NCBI GenBank assembly: GCA_902558895.1
Contig: CACEFS010000013.1
Span: forward strand, 1-36,492
Origin: an uncultured Prochlorococcus sp.
GTDB lineage: Bacteria > Cyanobacteriota > Cyanobacteriia > PCC-6307 > Cyanobiaceae
DNA length: 36,492 bases
Direction of reading: 5' to 3'
Shown here: piece after piece, positions 9,612 through 17,976 of the stretch
Numbering within the stretch: position 1 is the first letter of the stretch
Layout of the letters: each line of letters starts with the position of its first letter
Notes under the pieces: model-generated
Databases searched by the model: none
What the model saw: the letters and a program-made list of their open reading frames with translations, nothing else
Told to the model about the DNA's origin: nothing
Translations under genes and position numbers: made by a program

Positions 9612-9657
9612 AATTAGTACAAAGCAATTGAAGTACTGTTCAAAAATTTAAACTTCC

Positions 9658-10815
9658 ATGTTAAAGACACAAAAGGATAAAAAATTAGAGAACTTTTTAT
9701 CTTCTAATGATAAAACTAAAAAGAAGAAAAATATTATTGTAGGTCTTTCTGGTGGCGTAGATAGTTCCCTTTCAGCTGCTCTTCTTCTAGAAAGAGGCTG
9801 GAATGTTGAAGGACTAACTCTTTGGCTAATGAAAGGACAAGGCTCCTGTTGTTCTGAAGGATTAGTAGATGCTGCTGGCCTTTGTGAAGATTTGGGAATT
9901 AACCATAAAATAATAGACTCAAGAGAAATTTTCGAAAGAGAGGTAATTAAAAAAACTACTGAAAGCTATGAGAAAGGATTCACTCCACTTCCATGTTCTA
10001 TGTGCAACAAGAATGTGAAGTTTGAAGAGATGCTTAATTACGCACTAAACAAAAAAGACTTTACCTATATTGCGACCGGACATTACGCAAGGATAAAAAA
10101 ATCATCTTATACTGAAACACTTGATTGCAAAAGCTTTGTATTTAAGGACTTCCTTCTTCTAAGAGGTGCTGACGAAAAGAAGGACCAAAGTTATTTTCTT
10201 TATTCTCTTTCACAAGAAGTACTAAGCAGATTAGAATTTCCTCTTGGTGAAATGAAAAAAGAAGAAACAAGAAAGGAAGCCCTGAGATTAGGCCTTAGAA
10301 CTGCTCAAAAACCAGAAAGTCAAGATTTATGTTTAGTAGAGCATTATGGATCAATGCAGAGATTTATCGACAAACACATTGAACCTAATGAAGGAGAAAT
10401 TGTGCATGTAAATGGGAAAGTCCTAGGAATGCACAATGGTATTCAGCACTTTACAGTAGGCCAAAGAAAAGGTTTAGGCATCGCTTGGCCTGAACCATTA
10501 TATGTAAAAAGTTTAGACAGGGTAAAAAACATAGTTTATGTAGCAAATAAAAGTGATCTTTTTAATAAAGAAGCAATAATTACTAAGGTTAACTGGGTTT
10601 CAATAGAAGAACCTAAGCAAGAGATACAAGTAGAAGCACAAATCAGATATAGAAGTCATCCAGTAAAAGGAACTTTAATTCCTTTGGAAAATTTAGATAA
10701 TCCAACTAAAACATTTAAATTAATATTTGAAGAAAGTCAAAGTTCGGTAACACCAGGACAAGCTGCAGTTTTTTATAAAGGAGAAATTTTATTAGGCGGC
10801 GGATTAATTAATTAA
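9658..10815 (+). CDS. mnmA: tRNA-specific 2-thiouridylase MnmA
   Basis: A 385-residue enzyme that thiolates U34 of Glu, Gln and Lys tRNAs. The PP-loop SGGVDSS is at residues 31-37. The two catalytic cysteines are visible: PCSMCN (Cys113, Cys116) and ESQDLC (Cys225). [17 protein letters not shown] and [16 protein letters not shown] are also typical. The first ~24 residues are a lysine-rich extension before the first beta strand, so a slightly later start is possible, but the ATG at 9658 is the clear first start. Its last eight bases, TTAATTAA, overlap the end of the convergent lnt gene and provide stop codons on both strands. Confidence 0.96.
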   Translation: MLKTQKDKKLENFLSSNDKTKKKKNIIVGLSGGVDSSLSAALLLERGWNVEGLTLWLMKGQGSCCSEGLVDAAGLCEDLGINHKIIDSREIFEREVIKKTTESYEKGFTPLPCSMCNKNVKFEEMLNYALNKKDFTYIATGHYARIKKSSYTETLDCKSFVFKDFLLLRGADEKKDQSYFLYSLSQEVLSRLEFPLGEMKKEETRKEALRLGLRTAQKPESQDLCLVEHYGSMQRFIDKHIEPNEGEIVHVNGKVLGMHNGIQHFTVGQRKGLGIAWPEPLYVKSLDRVKNIVYVANKSDLFNKEAIITKVNWVSIEEPKQEIQVEAQIRYRSHPVKGTLIPLENLDNPTKTFKLIFEESQSSVTPGQAAVFYKGEILLGGGLIN

Positions 10816-12295
10816 TTTTCCAAAAGAAATTTAATCCCATAAAAAATATAAACAATAACAAAATAGGTTTATCTCCAAATTTGGTATAGAAGGTCTTGTC
10901 GGATGAAAAATTGGGGAAAACTACTTTATTTTGCTCCAAATTTAAATCTAGAAGTTGAATTATTTTCCCATCATCTTTAACTAAACCCGATGGACCAGTG
11001 TTTGATACAAGTAGATTATCTTTTTTATTTTCAATACTTCTCAATCTTGCCAAGGACAGGAATTGATTATAAAGCTTAGTTGGATAGGGATCTAAATTTG
11101 CTGCAGTTATTATTAGTTTTGCACCGCTATTAATGGCCTTTCTTATTTTCAATCCATCACTAATTTCATAACAAATAGCCACTGCCAGTGGTTGTGTAAA
11201 TTTAGGATCAAACAATCTTGAATCAGAGCCAGGTTGAATTCCTCCTACAGCAGATAATCCTTTTGAAAAACCATCTAGAAATTTAGGTATTTTTTCACCT
11301 AATGGAACAAGTCTATGTTTATCTATAAATGAGGTAAAAGATTTATCTCCAATTTTAAATCCGAGTAAAGAACTTCTTAACTCATTATTAGAATTTCTGA
11401 AACCTCCTGCCAAGGTTTTAACCTTAAAGCCTTTAGATAAATAAAAATTACTATTTAAAGTCCCTTCGGGAGCAACAAGAAGTTTCACTTTGTTGGATAA
11501 AGCATACTTTTGAGCGATAGATAGCTTTTCTTCAATAAATTCATCATTTATTTTTAATTTTTCTCTTGTTGGTATATTAGTTTGCCAAATAGCTACTGGA
11601 TATTCATAATTTCTTTTAACTGGAGTTGTTAAACCTCCAAATAAATGTAAGAAAATAAAAACCAAAAGTCCTAAAAGAAATATTTTTTTAAAGTAAAGTT
11701 TTCTTTCCCATCTACCTTGAATATAAAAAATCCAAAATCCAATCAATATTTGTAATACGCACAAACCACTTGCACCAATCCATCTTGCTAAACCAGCAAG
11801 ATAAATATCACCTGGGATAAGACTCTCTCCTAAACCTATCCAAAAAAAAGGTGTTTGAGAAAGTATCATTTCACCAATACCCCAAGTCAAAGATAAAAAA
11901 AATACTTTTACTGTTAAAGATAATATTTTCATTTTGAAAACATCTTCTTTCCAGATAATGTTTTTAACTAACAAACCCCATAAATAAACTAATATCCCAC
12001 CCAAAAAAGCGCAAAATGATAATATTAAAATGGTGATTATTAAACTTGTAAGCCATGAAAACCCAAGCCATGTCAATGGATGAAGATCATAAAGCCAAGA
12101 ATGACTTATCAAGATAAAGAAAAAACCCCAACAAAAATTTGCTATTCTCCTTTCACTTCCCTTCCATAAAATAAATAATGATATCGGCATAAAAATCAGC
12201 CAAAAATTAGTTGAAACTGAAATTCCTCCTAAAATCCCTCCTAAACAAGGGTAAAAATATTGTCTTAGAATTTTAATTTGATTTGGGATTAACAA
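10808..12295 (-). CDS. lnt: Apolipoprotein N-acyltransferase
   Basis: A 495-residue inner-membrane enzyme that adds the third acyl chain to lipoproteins. The N-terminal ~220 residues form several membrane helices; a nitrilase-fold domain follows with the catalytic triad candidates VAPEGTLN (Glu), [12 protein letters not shown] (Lys) and AICYEISDG (Cys); a last membrane helix ends the protein ([16 protein letters not shown]). The start is TTG at 12295; the next methionine is about 35 residues later, inside the first helices, and an in-frame stop lies six codons upstream. It diverges from the FKBP gene and overlaps the mnmA end by eight bases. Confidence 0.92.
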   Translation of the reverse strand: MLIPNQIKILRQYFYPCLGGILGGISVSTNFWLIFMPISLFILWKGSERRIANFCWGFFFILISHSWLYDLHPLTWLGFSWLTSLIITILILSFCAFLGGILVYLWGLLVKNIIWKEDVFKMKILSLTVKVFFLSLTWGIGEMILSQTPFFWIGLGESLIPGDIYLAGLARWIGASGLCVLQILIGFWIFYIQGRWERKLYFKKIFLLGLLVFIFLHLFGGLTTPVKRNYEYPVAIWQTNIPTREKLKINDEFIEEKLSIAQKYALSNKVKLLVAPEGTLNSNFYLSKGFKVKTLAGGFRNSNNELRSSLLGFKIGDKSFTSFIDKHRLVPLGEKIPKFLDGFSKGLSAVGGIQPGSDSRLFDPKFTQPLAVAICYEISDGLKIRKAINSGAKLIITAANLDPYPTKLYNQFLSLARLRSIENKKDNLLVSNTGPSGLVKDDGKIIQLLDLNLEQNKVVFPNFSSDKTFYTKFGDKPILLLFIFFMGLNFFWKIN

Positions 12296-12317
12296 TCTAA
12301 AATTACGAAATTAAATT

Positions 12318-12323
12318 TATAAT
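12318..12323 (+). promoter_or_regulatory. Candidate -10 box for the FKBP gene
   Basis: A perfect TATAAT lies 58 bases before the GTG start in the 86-base divergent gap between lnt and the FKBP gene. No convincing -35 hexamer is visible. Overlapping TATAAA on the minus strand (12321-12316) could serve lnt. Inference from motif only. Confidence 0.35.
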
Positions 12324-12381
12324 CACCCATTTATTGTACCTTCATTCTGTAGACTAAGTCCTAGTAACTTTCAAAATTTAA

Positions 12382-12954
12382 GTGAAAGAAGTCTTTATCA
12401 GTTTTGCAGTTTTTGTTTTTTGTGTTTCATTAACTCTTTACAGTCAATTTAATTCTCCTCAAGTTGTTAATGCTGCTGAATCAGAAACTCAGTCAGTTCA
12501 AAGAACACCTGTTGCAAAATCATCAAATGTCTCAAACAATAATTTATTTGAACTAGACCCATCTGATCCAAATCCTATACTTTTCGCTATGACAGAAGAA
12601 ACATCATCAGACAACAATTCAAGGACTACAGAAAGTGGTTTAATTATCGCAGATATCGTAAACGGGGAAGGAGATGAAGCTAGTGCTGGGCAAACAGTTA
12701 CTGTAAATTACACAGGAACACTAGAAGATGGGACACAATTTGATACCAGTATCGGCAGAGCACCATTCAGCTTTCCCTTGGGTGCTGGACGAGTAATAAA
12801 AGGTTGGGACGAAGGTGTAGCAGGCATGAAAGTTGGAGGCAAAAGAAAATTAACAATACCTCCAGAACTTGGGTACGGATCAAGAGGAGCTGGAAATGTA
12901 ATACCTGCTAATGCGACTTTAATATTTGAAGTTGAATTATTAAAAGTCAATTAA
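12382..12954 (+). CDS. Secreted FKBP-type peptidyl-prolyl isomerase
   Basis: A 190-residue protein with an N-terminal signal sequence or membrane anchor (residues 3-22, [20 protein letters not shown]), a low-complexity linker to about residue 80, and one FKBP domain at about 85-190. Family residues are visible: [54 protein letters not shown] and the closing [11 protein letters not shown]. It should catalyse proline isomerisation in the periplasm or thylakoid lumen. The start is GTG at 12382: a stop codon (TAA) lies immediately upstream in frame, so no longer form exists. It is followed 78 bases later by sodN. Confidence 0.93.
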   Translation: MKEVFISFAVFVFCVSLTLYSQFNSPQVVNAAESETQSVQRTPVAKSSNVSNNNLFELDPSDPNPILFAMTEETSSDNNSRTTESGLIIADIVNGEGDEASAGQTVTVNYTGTLEDGTQFDTSIGRAPFSFPLGAGRVIKGWDEGVAGMKVGGKRKLTIPPELGYGSRGAGNVIPANATLIFEVELLKVN

Positions 12955-13032
12955 ATTAAGTAAGAAAAATATCTAAGACTTTTCAATTTAGTTAATCTCC
13001 AAGTAATATATATACAACACCAACTTTTTGAA

Positions 13033-13506
13033 ATGTTAAGTAAATTCATCAATTCTTTTCTAGATAAAAAATCCCCAATGACAGTTCATGCTCACTGCGA
13101 TGGTCCTTGTGGTGTTTACGACCCAGCATCTACGAGGGTTGCAGCTGAAGCAGTTTTATCAATGACAAAAAAACTTATTGCATTAGAAGCTCCTGCTAGC
13201 ACTGATTCAGCAGAGTGGGCTTCATACAGTAATACATTTTCTAGATATGTTGCAGTTAAAGAGGAGCAAGCAAAAGAAACAAAGAAAGAGATTCTAATTT
13301 TGTGGACAGATTACTTTAAACCAGTTCACTTAGAAACTTATCCAGACTTACATGAAACCATTTGGAAGGCTGCCAAATTATGCAGTGCATGCAAAGTTAA
13401 TATTGACTTAGCCCAAGCTGAAGAACTCATGAGTTATGTAGAAAAAATTCATAATATTTTCTGGGCTTCAAAAGGAAGATCAAACGCTTTTGTAAAAGCT
13501 AGTTAA
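13033..13506 (+). CDS. sodN: Nickel superoxide dismutase
   Basis: A 157-residue Ni-SOD precursor. The nickel hook HCDGPCGVYDP begins at His21; the first 20 residues are a leader that must be cut off so that His1, Cys2 and Cys6 of the mature protein can bind nickel. The rest is the four-helix bundle of the family (LETYPDLHETIWKAAKLCSACK). It dismutates superoxide to peroxide and oxygen; marine picocyanobacteria often depend on it instead of Fe-SOD. The maturation protease gene follows directly and a nickel permease gene lies on the other strand. A TA-rich -10-like stretch (13004-13014) lies about 20 bases before the ATG, suggesting a short leader. Confidence 0.97.
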   Translation: MLSKFINSFLDKKSPMTVHAHCDGPCGVYDPASTRVAAEAVLSMTKKLIALEAPASTDSAEWASYSNTFSRYVAVKEEQAKETKKEILILWTDYFKPVHLETYPDLHETIWKAAKLCSACKVNIDLAQAEELMSYVEKIHNIFWASKGRSNAFVKAS

Positions 13507-13589
13507 TCAGAGTTATCTTCAAAAGTTTTTTTGATTTTATTTTATTTTTTTTAGGTTTAAGAAAAACCGCGATTATTAGTGGTGAATCG

Positions 13590-13907
13590 ATGTTTCCTTA
13601 CCTAAAAGAAGGAGATCTTGTATTTTTTAAAAAATATAAAAAAAATAAATCAATACTTAAAAATCAACAAATAGTTATTTTTAATCATCCAATTAAAAAT
13701 AAAAATCTAATTAAAAGGATAAATTCAGTAAATCTAAATAACATTGAGGTTATTGGCGACAATATTGAATCTAGCGAAGATAGCAATAAATTTGGATTAA
13801 TCAATAACGAAAAAATAATTGGGATTGTCACCTCTAAATTAATTATTCCTAAATTAAAAAATTTTTTAATTCAAAAAAACAGAAGTACTTCTTTGAATCC
13901 AAAATAA
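13590..13907 (+). CDS. sodX: Ni-SOD maturation protease SodX (true start lies upstream)
   Basis: An S26 (signal-peptidase-like) serine protease expected to remove the SodN leader. From the first usual start codon, ATG at 13590, the product is 105 residues. However, the catalytic serine of the motif SGESMFPYLKEGD is coded at 13587-13589, just before that ATG, so translation must begin earlier. The frame is open back to the stop at 13500-13502 and reads FFDFILFFLGLRKTAIISGES upstream, but contains no ATG, GTG or TTG. Possible starts are ATC (13506, 13515) or ATT (13539), or a T-run frameshift (see findings). The catalytic lysine region (LIKRINSV) and VIGDN box are intact. The 3' end overlaps the convergent permease gene by 42 bases. 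Confidence 0.85.
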   Translation: MFPYLKEGDLVFFKKYKKNKSILKNQQIVIFNHPIKNKNLIKRINSVNLNNIEVIGDNIESSEDSNKFGLINNEKIIGIVTSKLIIPKLKNFLIQKNRSTSLNPK

Positions 13908-14537
13908 TCCCAAAGAAAAAGAAAGCCCTCCTGCAACAGCAATTAATCTTTTAATAAATTTTTGACTTGCTCTAAAGGTAGTAAAAGATATTAAACAAGT
14001 AAAAAGATTCATACTTATGAGTGAACCAATCAAATATGAAATCAAATATAAACAAGCGCTTGTTAAAGGTAGTGCTAAAGCAGGAAGAATTGCAAGAAAA
14101 TGTGAACCTCCAGCTATACCGTGTAGCAAGCCTAAACCAGTCAAAGCATGTGAGTGCTTATTATTATTTTTTTGTTCCTTAACATGCAAATGAAAGTGAC
14201 GATGGGCAATCCCATTCTCATGCTTATGGGAATGCGAGTGGATACTGAATTGAAAAGAATTTTTTATAGCAAATACTCCAACAATTAGAAGTGAAATTCC
14301 AACTAGGAATTCGGCAATACTAGAAAATTTGTTTAATGGCGTAATATCCTTAATAAAAATCGCGAGAAAAGCTAACAAGAGGACTCCCGAAGAATGTCCC
14401 AAGCCCCATGAAAAGCTATTTTTAAGAGCTTTTTGGGGATTATTAATCGCTGCTGGTGCCATTGCAATTAGATGATCAACGCCACTAACTACATGCACAA
14501 ATCCTGCGACCATACCTGTTAAAATTACAGCCTGCAT
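13866..14537 (-). CDS. Putative nickel permease (NicO/UreH-type)
   Basis: A 223-residue membrane protein with about six hydrophobic helices. HVVSGVDHL near the N-terminus and LGHSSGVLLL resemble metal-binding motifs of nickel/cobalt permeases, and a histidine-rich loop at residues 100-130 (about ten His) separates the two halves; LLHGIAGGSHFLAILPAL is a second conserved His motif. Placement next to sodN-sodX on the opposite strand strongly suggests it supplies nickel for Ni-SOD. A transporter next to sodN has been named sodT in marine Synechococcus, as I recall, so I leave the symbol blank. It lies 55 bases downstream of trpC in the same direction. Function is inferred from family and context. 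Confidence 0.82.
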   Translation of the reverse strand: MQAVILTGMVAGFVHVVSGVDHLIAMAPAAINNPQKALKNSFSWGLGHSSGVLLLAFLAIFIKDITPLNKFSSIAEFLVGISLLIVGVFAIKNSFQFSIHSHSHKHENGIAHRHFHLHVKEQKNNNKHSHALTGLGLLHGIAGGSHFLAILPALALPLTSACLYLISYLIGSLISMNLFTCLISFTTFRASQKFIKRLIAVAGGLSFSLGLFWIQRSTSVFLN

Positions 14538-14592
14538 ATATATTCAGTACAACTCTGTTTATTCAATTTTATAGCACGATTTGAAGTCAATA

Positions 14593-15480
14593 TTAAATTG
14601 AGTTAAATAATTTCTTGAACGATTCTTCAATATCAGTTTCTCTCATAAAAGTTTCACCAATTAATACTCCCTTGATTCCAATAGATCTAAGTGATTCTAA
14701 ATCTTCGGCACAATTAATTCCAGATTCACTTATCGGAATAATATTTTGTTTTAAAAATATATCTGCATATGTATGCATCAATTCTATTGATGTTTTTAAA
14801 TCCGTTTTAAAAGTCTTTAAGTCCCTGTTATTTATTCCAATCAAATTAAAAGATTTTAACTTTAGAATCCTTTCTAATTCATGAGAATTATGGACTTCAA
14901 CAAGAACACTCATCTTTAAATTATCAGCTATTTTCTTTAAATAAATTAAATCATCATCACTCAAAATCGCAGCAATTAATAATATTGCATCAGCACCAGA
15001 TACCCTTGCTTTATAAATTTGATAAGCAGAAATAATAAAATCTTTGCAGAGTAGAGGGAGAGTAGTTGATCTCCTTACAGTTTCGAGTATTTCATAACTA
15101 CCTTGAAAAAACCTTTTATCGGTAAGTACTGAGATACATGATGCACCTAATCCTTCATAACAAATTGCTATGTTTTCAGGGTTAAAATCTTTTCTAATAA
15201 CTCCTTTACTCGGACTAGCTTTTTTTATTTCAGCAATAACTCCAGGTTTTATTTTTGACTCCAAAATATTTTTATAAAAATCTTTGGGAGTAGGAAGTTT
15301 TTCAATCTTTTTGATGAGATCTTCTAAAGAGACTATTTTTTTAAAATTCTTAATTTCAATATCCTTGTGCCATACAATTTCTTCAAGAATATTTTTTGCT
15401 TGTGCTTCTCTATGAGGGACAGCATATTCTAAATTTTCTACCCTTACTGTTGGATTTGGTGGCCTGCGTCTTATCTCCAT
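14593..15480 (-). CDS. trpC: Indole-3-glycerol phosphate synthase
   Basis: A 295-residue TIM-barrel enzyme of tryptophan synthesis. Visible motifs are [16 protein letters not shown] (catalytic Lys), [57 protein letters not shown] and [11 protein letters not shown]. The N-terminus [12 protein letters not shown] is a cyanobacterial extension ahead of the barrel. The ATG is 12 bases after lpd, so the two genes are very likely co-transcribed, although their products act in unrelated pathways. Confidence 0.97.
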   Translation of the reverse strand: MEIRRRPPNPTVRVENLEYAVPHREAQAKNILEEIVWHKDIEIKNFKKIVSLEDLIKKIEKLPTPKDFYKNILESKIKPGVIAEIKKASPSKGVIRKDFNPENIAICYEGLGASCISVLTDKRFFQGSYEILETVRRSTTLPLLCKDFIISAYQIYKARVSGADAILLIAAILSDDDLIYLKKIADNLKMSVLVEVHNSHELERILKLKSFNLIGINNRDLKTFKTDLKTSIELMHTYADIFLKQNIIPISESGINCAEDLESLRSIGIKGVLIGETFMRETDIEESFKKLFNSI

Positions 15481-15492
15481 TAATTTTAGAAA

Positions 15493-16932
15493 TTATTTTA
15501 TTTGAGAAGCCGCTTGTTTATATGCGACCTCAACTACTTCACTAAGAGTAGGATGAGTATGAACTTCTTTAGATAATTCAATTACATCTTGGTTCCTTGA
15601 AATAGCGTTCGAAATTTCTTGAATTAAATCAGCAGCATGTAACCCAAAAATATGAGCACCTAATACTTTCCCATTATCTTTGTTGAAAATCAACTTTAGC
15701 AATCCATCACTCTCCAATTCAGCCAATGCTTTTGAATTAGCCTTAAAGAAACTTTTGACAACTCCCAAATTAAAATTTTCTTTTGTAGATATCTCTTTAG
15801 CTTCAACTTCAGAGAGACCAACTGAACTTATCTCTGGGTGAGTAAAGGTTGCTGCGGGGATACTTTTATAATTAATTTCGACATTATCACCGCAAATATT
15901 ATCAACAGCAATAGTACCCTGCGCTGCAGCTGTATGGGCAAGCATTAGTTTGCCCGTTACATCTCCAACAGCCCAAATGTTAGGTATTATTTCATCACCA
16001 TTCTTAACTCTCATTTGATCATCTACAGGAATGAAACCTTTTACTGTTTCGATACCAACCGACTCAAGATTTAAGTTATTACTATTAGGACTTCTGCCAG
16101 TTGCGACTAGTACAGCGTCAACTTCTAAAGTTTCTACAACTTCCTTAGATTTTGCATCAGTCAGTTCTATTTTTACAGGGCATCCAGGTGTTATTTTTGT
16201 CGCAAAGACGTTTGATTTTGTGTCTATATCTCTTGCTTGAATAAGGTTCTTCTTAGCAATTTTAGTGATGTCTGGATCAAATGTTGGCATAATATTCTCC
16301 AAAGCCTCGATCATGGTAACTTCACAACCAAGCGCGGTATAAACATCAGCAAATTCTAGACCTATATATCCGCTTCCAATAATTGCTATCCATCTTGGAA
16401 GCCACTCAAGTTTAACCGCATCATCGCTAGTAAATACGGTCCTGTTATCCAAAGTTATTCCACGGGGCACAAAAGGAGAAGAGCCTGTTGCAATAACAAT
16501 ATTCTTACATGTAAAAATTTTATCAATTCCGTTTTTATCTCTTACACCTACTTTTTGATTTCCTTCAATTCTGCCAATGCCCAAAATAATTTCAACTCCA
16601 CTTCTTTTAAGAGTTTTTGTTAAATTTTCTCTAACATTTAAAACTAAATTATTTGCATGATCTGCAATTTTTGATCTCTCGAACCTTACTGGTGAAGCAT
16701 GTATACCAAATTTAGCTAAATGTTCATAATTAGCTATTTCTCTAACTTTTCCACTTGCAGCCAAAAGAGCTTTAGATGGAACACAACCCTTGTTGACACA
16801 AGTACCTCCCATATCAGAAGATTCTACTATTGCGACTTTCAGTCCCTTACCAGCAGCATGTTTAGCGGCATCAAAACCTCCATATCCTGCTCCTATTACG
16901 ATTAAATCAAAATCAAAACTTGAATCAGTCAC
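15493..16932 (-). CDS. lpd: Dihydrolipoamide dehydrogenase (E3)
   Basis: A 479-residue flavoprotein. FAD-binding GAGYGG is at 14-19, the redox disulfide GGTCVNKGC at Cys45 and Cys50, the NAD-binding GSGYIGLEFAD in the middle, and the catalytic HTHPTLSE near the C-terminus. It reoxidises lipoyl groups of the pyruvate dehydrogenase complex, whose E1-alpha gene is at 5925, and possibly of the glycine cleavage system. The start is GTG at 16932, leading directly into the FAD fold, and is 11 bases after the methyltransferase stop. It is followed by trpC. Confidence 0.97.
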   Translation of the reverse strand: MTDSSFDFDLIVIGAGYGGFDAAKHAAGKGLKVAIVESSDMGGTCVNKGCVPSKALLAASGKVREIANYEHLAKFGIHASPVRFERSKIADHANNLVLNVRENLTKTLKRSGVEIILGIGRIEGNQKVGVRDKNGIDKIFTCKNIVIATGSSPFVPRGITLDNRTVFTSDDAVKLEWLPRWIAIIGSGYIGLEFADVYTALGCEVTMIEALENIMPTFDPDITKIAKKNLIQARDIDTKSNVFATKITPGCPVKIELTDAKSKEVVETLEVDAVLVATGRSPNSNNLNLESVGIETVKGFIPVDDQMRVKNGDEIIPNIWAVGDVTGKLMLAHTAAAQGTIAVDNICGDNVEINYKSIPAATFTHPEISSVGLSEVEAKEISTKENFNLGVVKSFFKANSKALAELESDGLLKLIFNKDNGKVLGAHIFGLHAADLIQEISNAISRNQDVIELSKEVHTHPTLSEVVEVAYKQAASQIK

Positions 16933-16943
16933 TTTTTATTTAT

Positions 16944-17654
16944 TTATTTAGAGGTGTATGCGACTCTTTTTCGTTCTAGTAATAACGGAACTGCAACACA
17001 AGCCACATTCAATGATTCTACAATCTCGCTATGCGGAATTGTAATTGTTTCATTAAAAGCTTCTTGAATTTTTTTATGAATACCTTGGCCTTCATTACCC
17101 AAAATTAATGCTGTACGTCTAGACCAATCAACTTCCCAGTAAGGTTTTGAAGGTTTTTTTGAACTCTCATTATGGCTACTAGTAGAGAAAATCTTAAATC
17201 CTACATTTGATAATTCAGACAAAGACTTAAGTAAAGAATTTAATATTTCTTCTTCAATGCCATCAAATCTTAAAAATGGCAGATGAAAAACTGCACCTGA
17301 GGATGCTCTTAATACCTTTTGGCCTAATGGATGCGCACCTCCAGCTAAAAAAATTGCCTTAACACCCGCAGCTAAAGCGGTTCTAAATAGATTACCCATA
17401 TTCCCAGGATCTTGAACTCTGTCGAGAACAAGAACAAAATCATCTTTTCTATTAAATTGATAATTAGGTATTGCTGAAATCTCAACTAAAGCTGCTATCC
17501 CATCTGGATTAATTGTTGAAATCGCAGATGCCAAGACTTCCTCTGAGACAATATTTGTTAATGACTTATCAAATTTTTTGCTTAGATTTTGATTCTTTCT
17601 TAGCCATTTTTCGGTAACTAAAATTTTAGAAGGATTTTTTCCAGACTTCAGCAA
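16944..17654 (-). CDS. SpoU/TrmH-type RNA 2'-O-methyltransferase (start uncertain)
   Basis: From the first usual start codon, TTG at 17654, the product is 236 residues and contains the SPOUT catalytic domain: LDRVQDPGNMGNLFRTALAAG, ALILGNEGQGI and PHSEIVESLNVACVAVPLLLE are motifs 1 to 3. The reading frame continues upstream with sequence typical of the N-terminal RNA-binding domain (FKRGSSLKDQDFFCIEG, then THLIEELLKSG), so the real protein is probably 35-50 residues longer. No ATG, GTG or TTG exists in that extension before the stop at 17820-17822. Substrate (rRNA or tRNA) cannot be told. It is the first gene before lpd and trpC. Confidence 0.88.
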   Translation of the reverse strand: MLKSGKNPSKILVTEKWLRKNQNLSKKFDKSLTNIVSEEVLASAISTINPDGIAALVEISAIPNYQFNRKDDFVLVLDRVQDPGNMGNLFRTALAAGVKAIFLAGGAHPLGQKVLRASSGAVFHLPFLRFDGIEEEILNSLLKSLSELSNVGFKIFSTSSHNESSKKPSKPYWEVDWSRRTALILGNEGQGIHKKIQEAFNETITIPHSEIVESLNVACVAVPLLLERKRVAYTSK

Positions 17655-17927
17655 TTCTTCAATGAGATGTGTACCCTCTATGCAAAAAAAGTCTTGATCT
17701 TTTAGAGATGATCCTCTTTTAAATGATCTAAATCTTTTAACTAGATTATTGCTCTTACTAGTTATTTTTAAAAAAGTATTTTCTATGATTAATTTGAAAA
17801 ATTTGTTATCAACTATATTTTAATTACATAAATATTTTGATCAATAATTTATTAAATTTTTATTTTCCAAGAAATCAAAAAATATATTTTCACTTTTAAT
17901 TAATATTCATGACGTTACATAGGGGTG

Positions 17928-17973
17928 GACTTAATATTATTAGTTTGTCATGATGAGTCTAATAAATTAAGTC
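17928..17973. promoter_or_regulatory. Long inverted repeat in the murA leader
   Basis: GACTTAATATTATTAG (17928-17943) and CTAATAAATTAAGTC (17959-17973) are reverse complements except for one extra A at 17936. They flank a 15-base loop containing the palindrome TCATGA. The right arm ends three bases before the murA ATG. As RNA it would fold into a 15-bp hairpin covering the ribosome-binding region; as DNA it could be an operator in the divergent gap. The arms are seen directly; the role is inference. Confidence 0.6.
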
Positions 17974-17976
17974 TTA

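Noticed and set aside
13878-13905. Palindrome at the sodX/permease ends as an intrinsic terminator
   Set aside because: On the minus strand it is followed by a T run, but the stem is only four to five AT-rich pairs with a tiny loop and it is coding on both strands.
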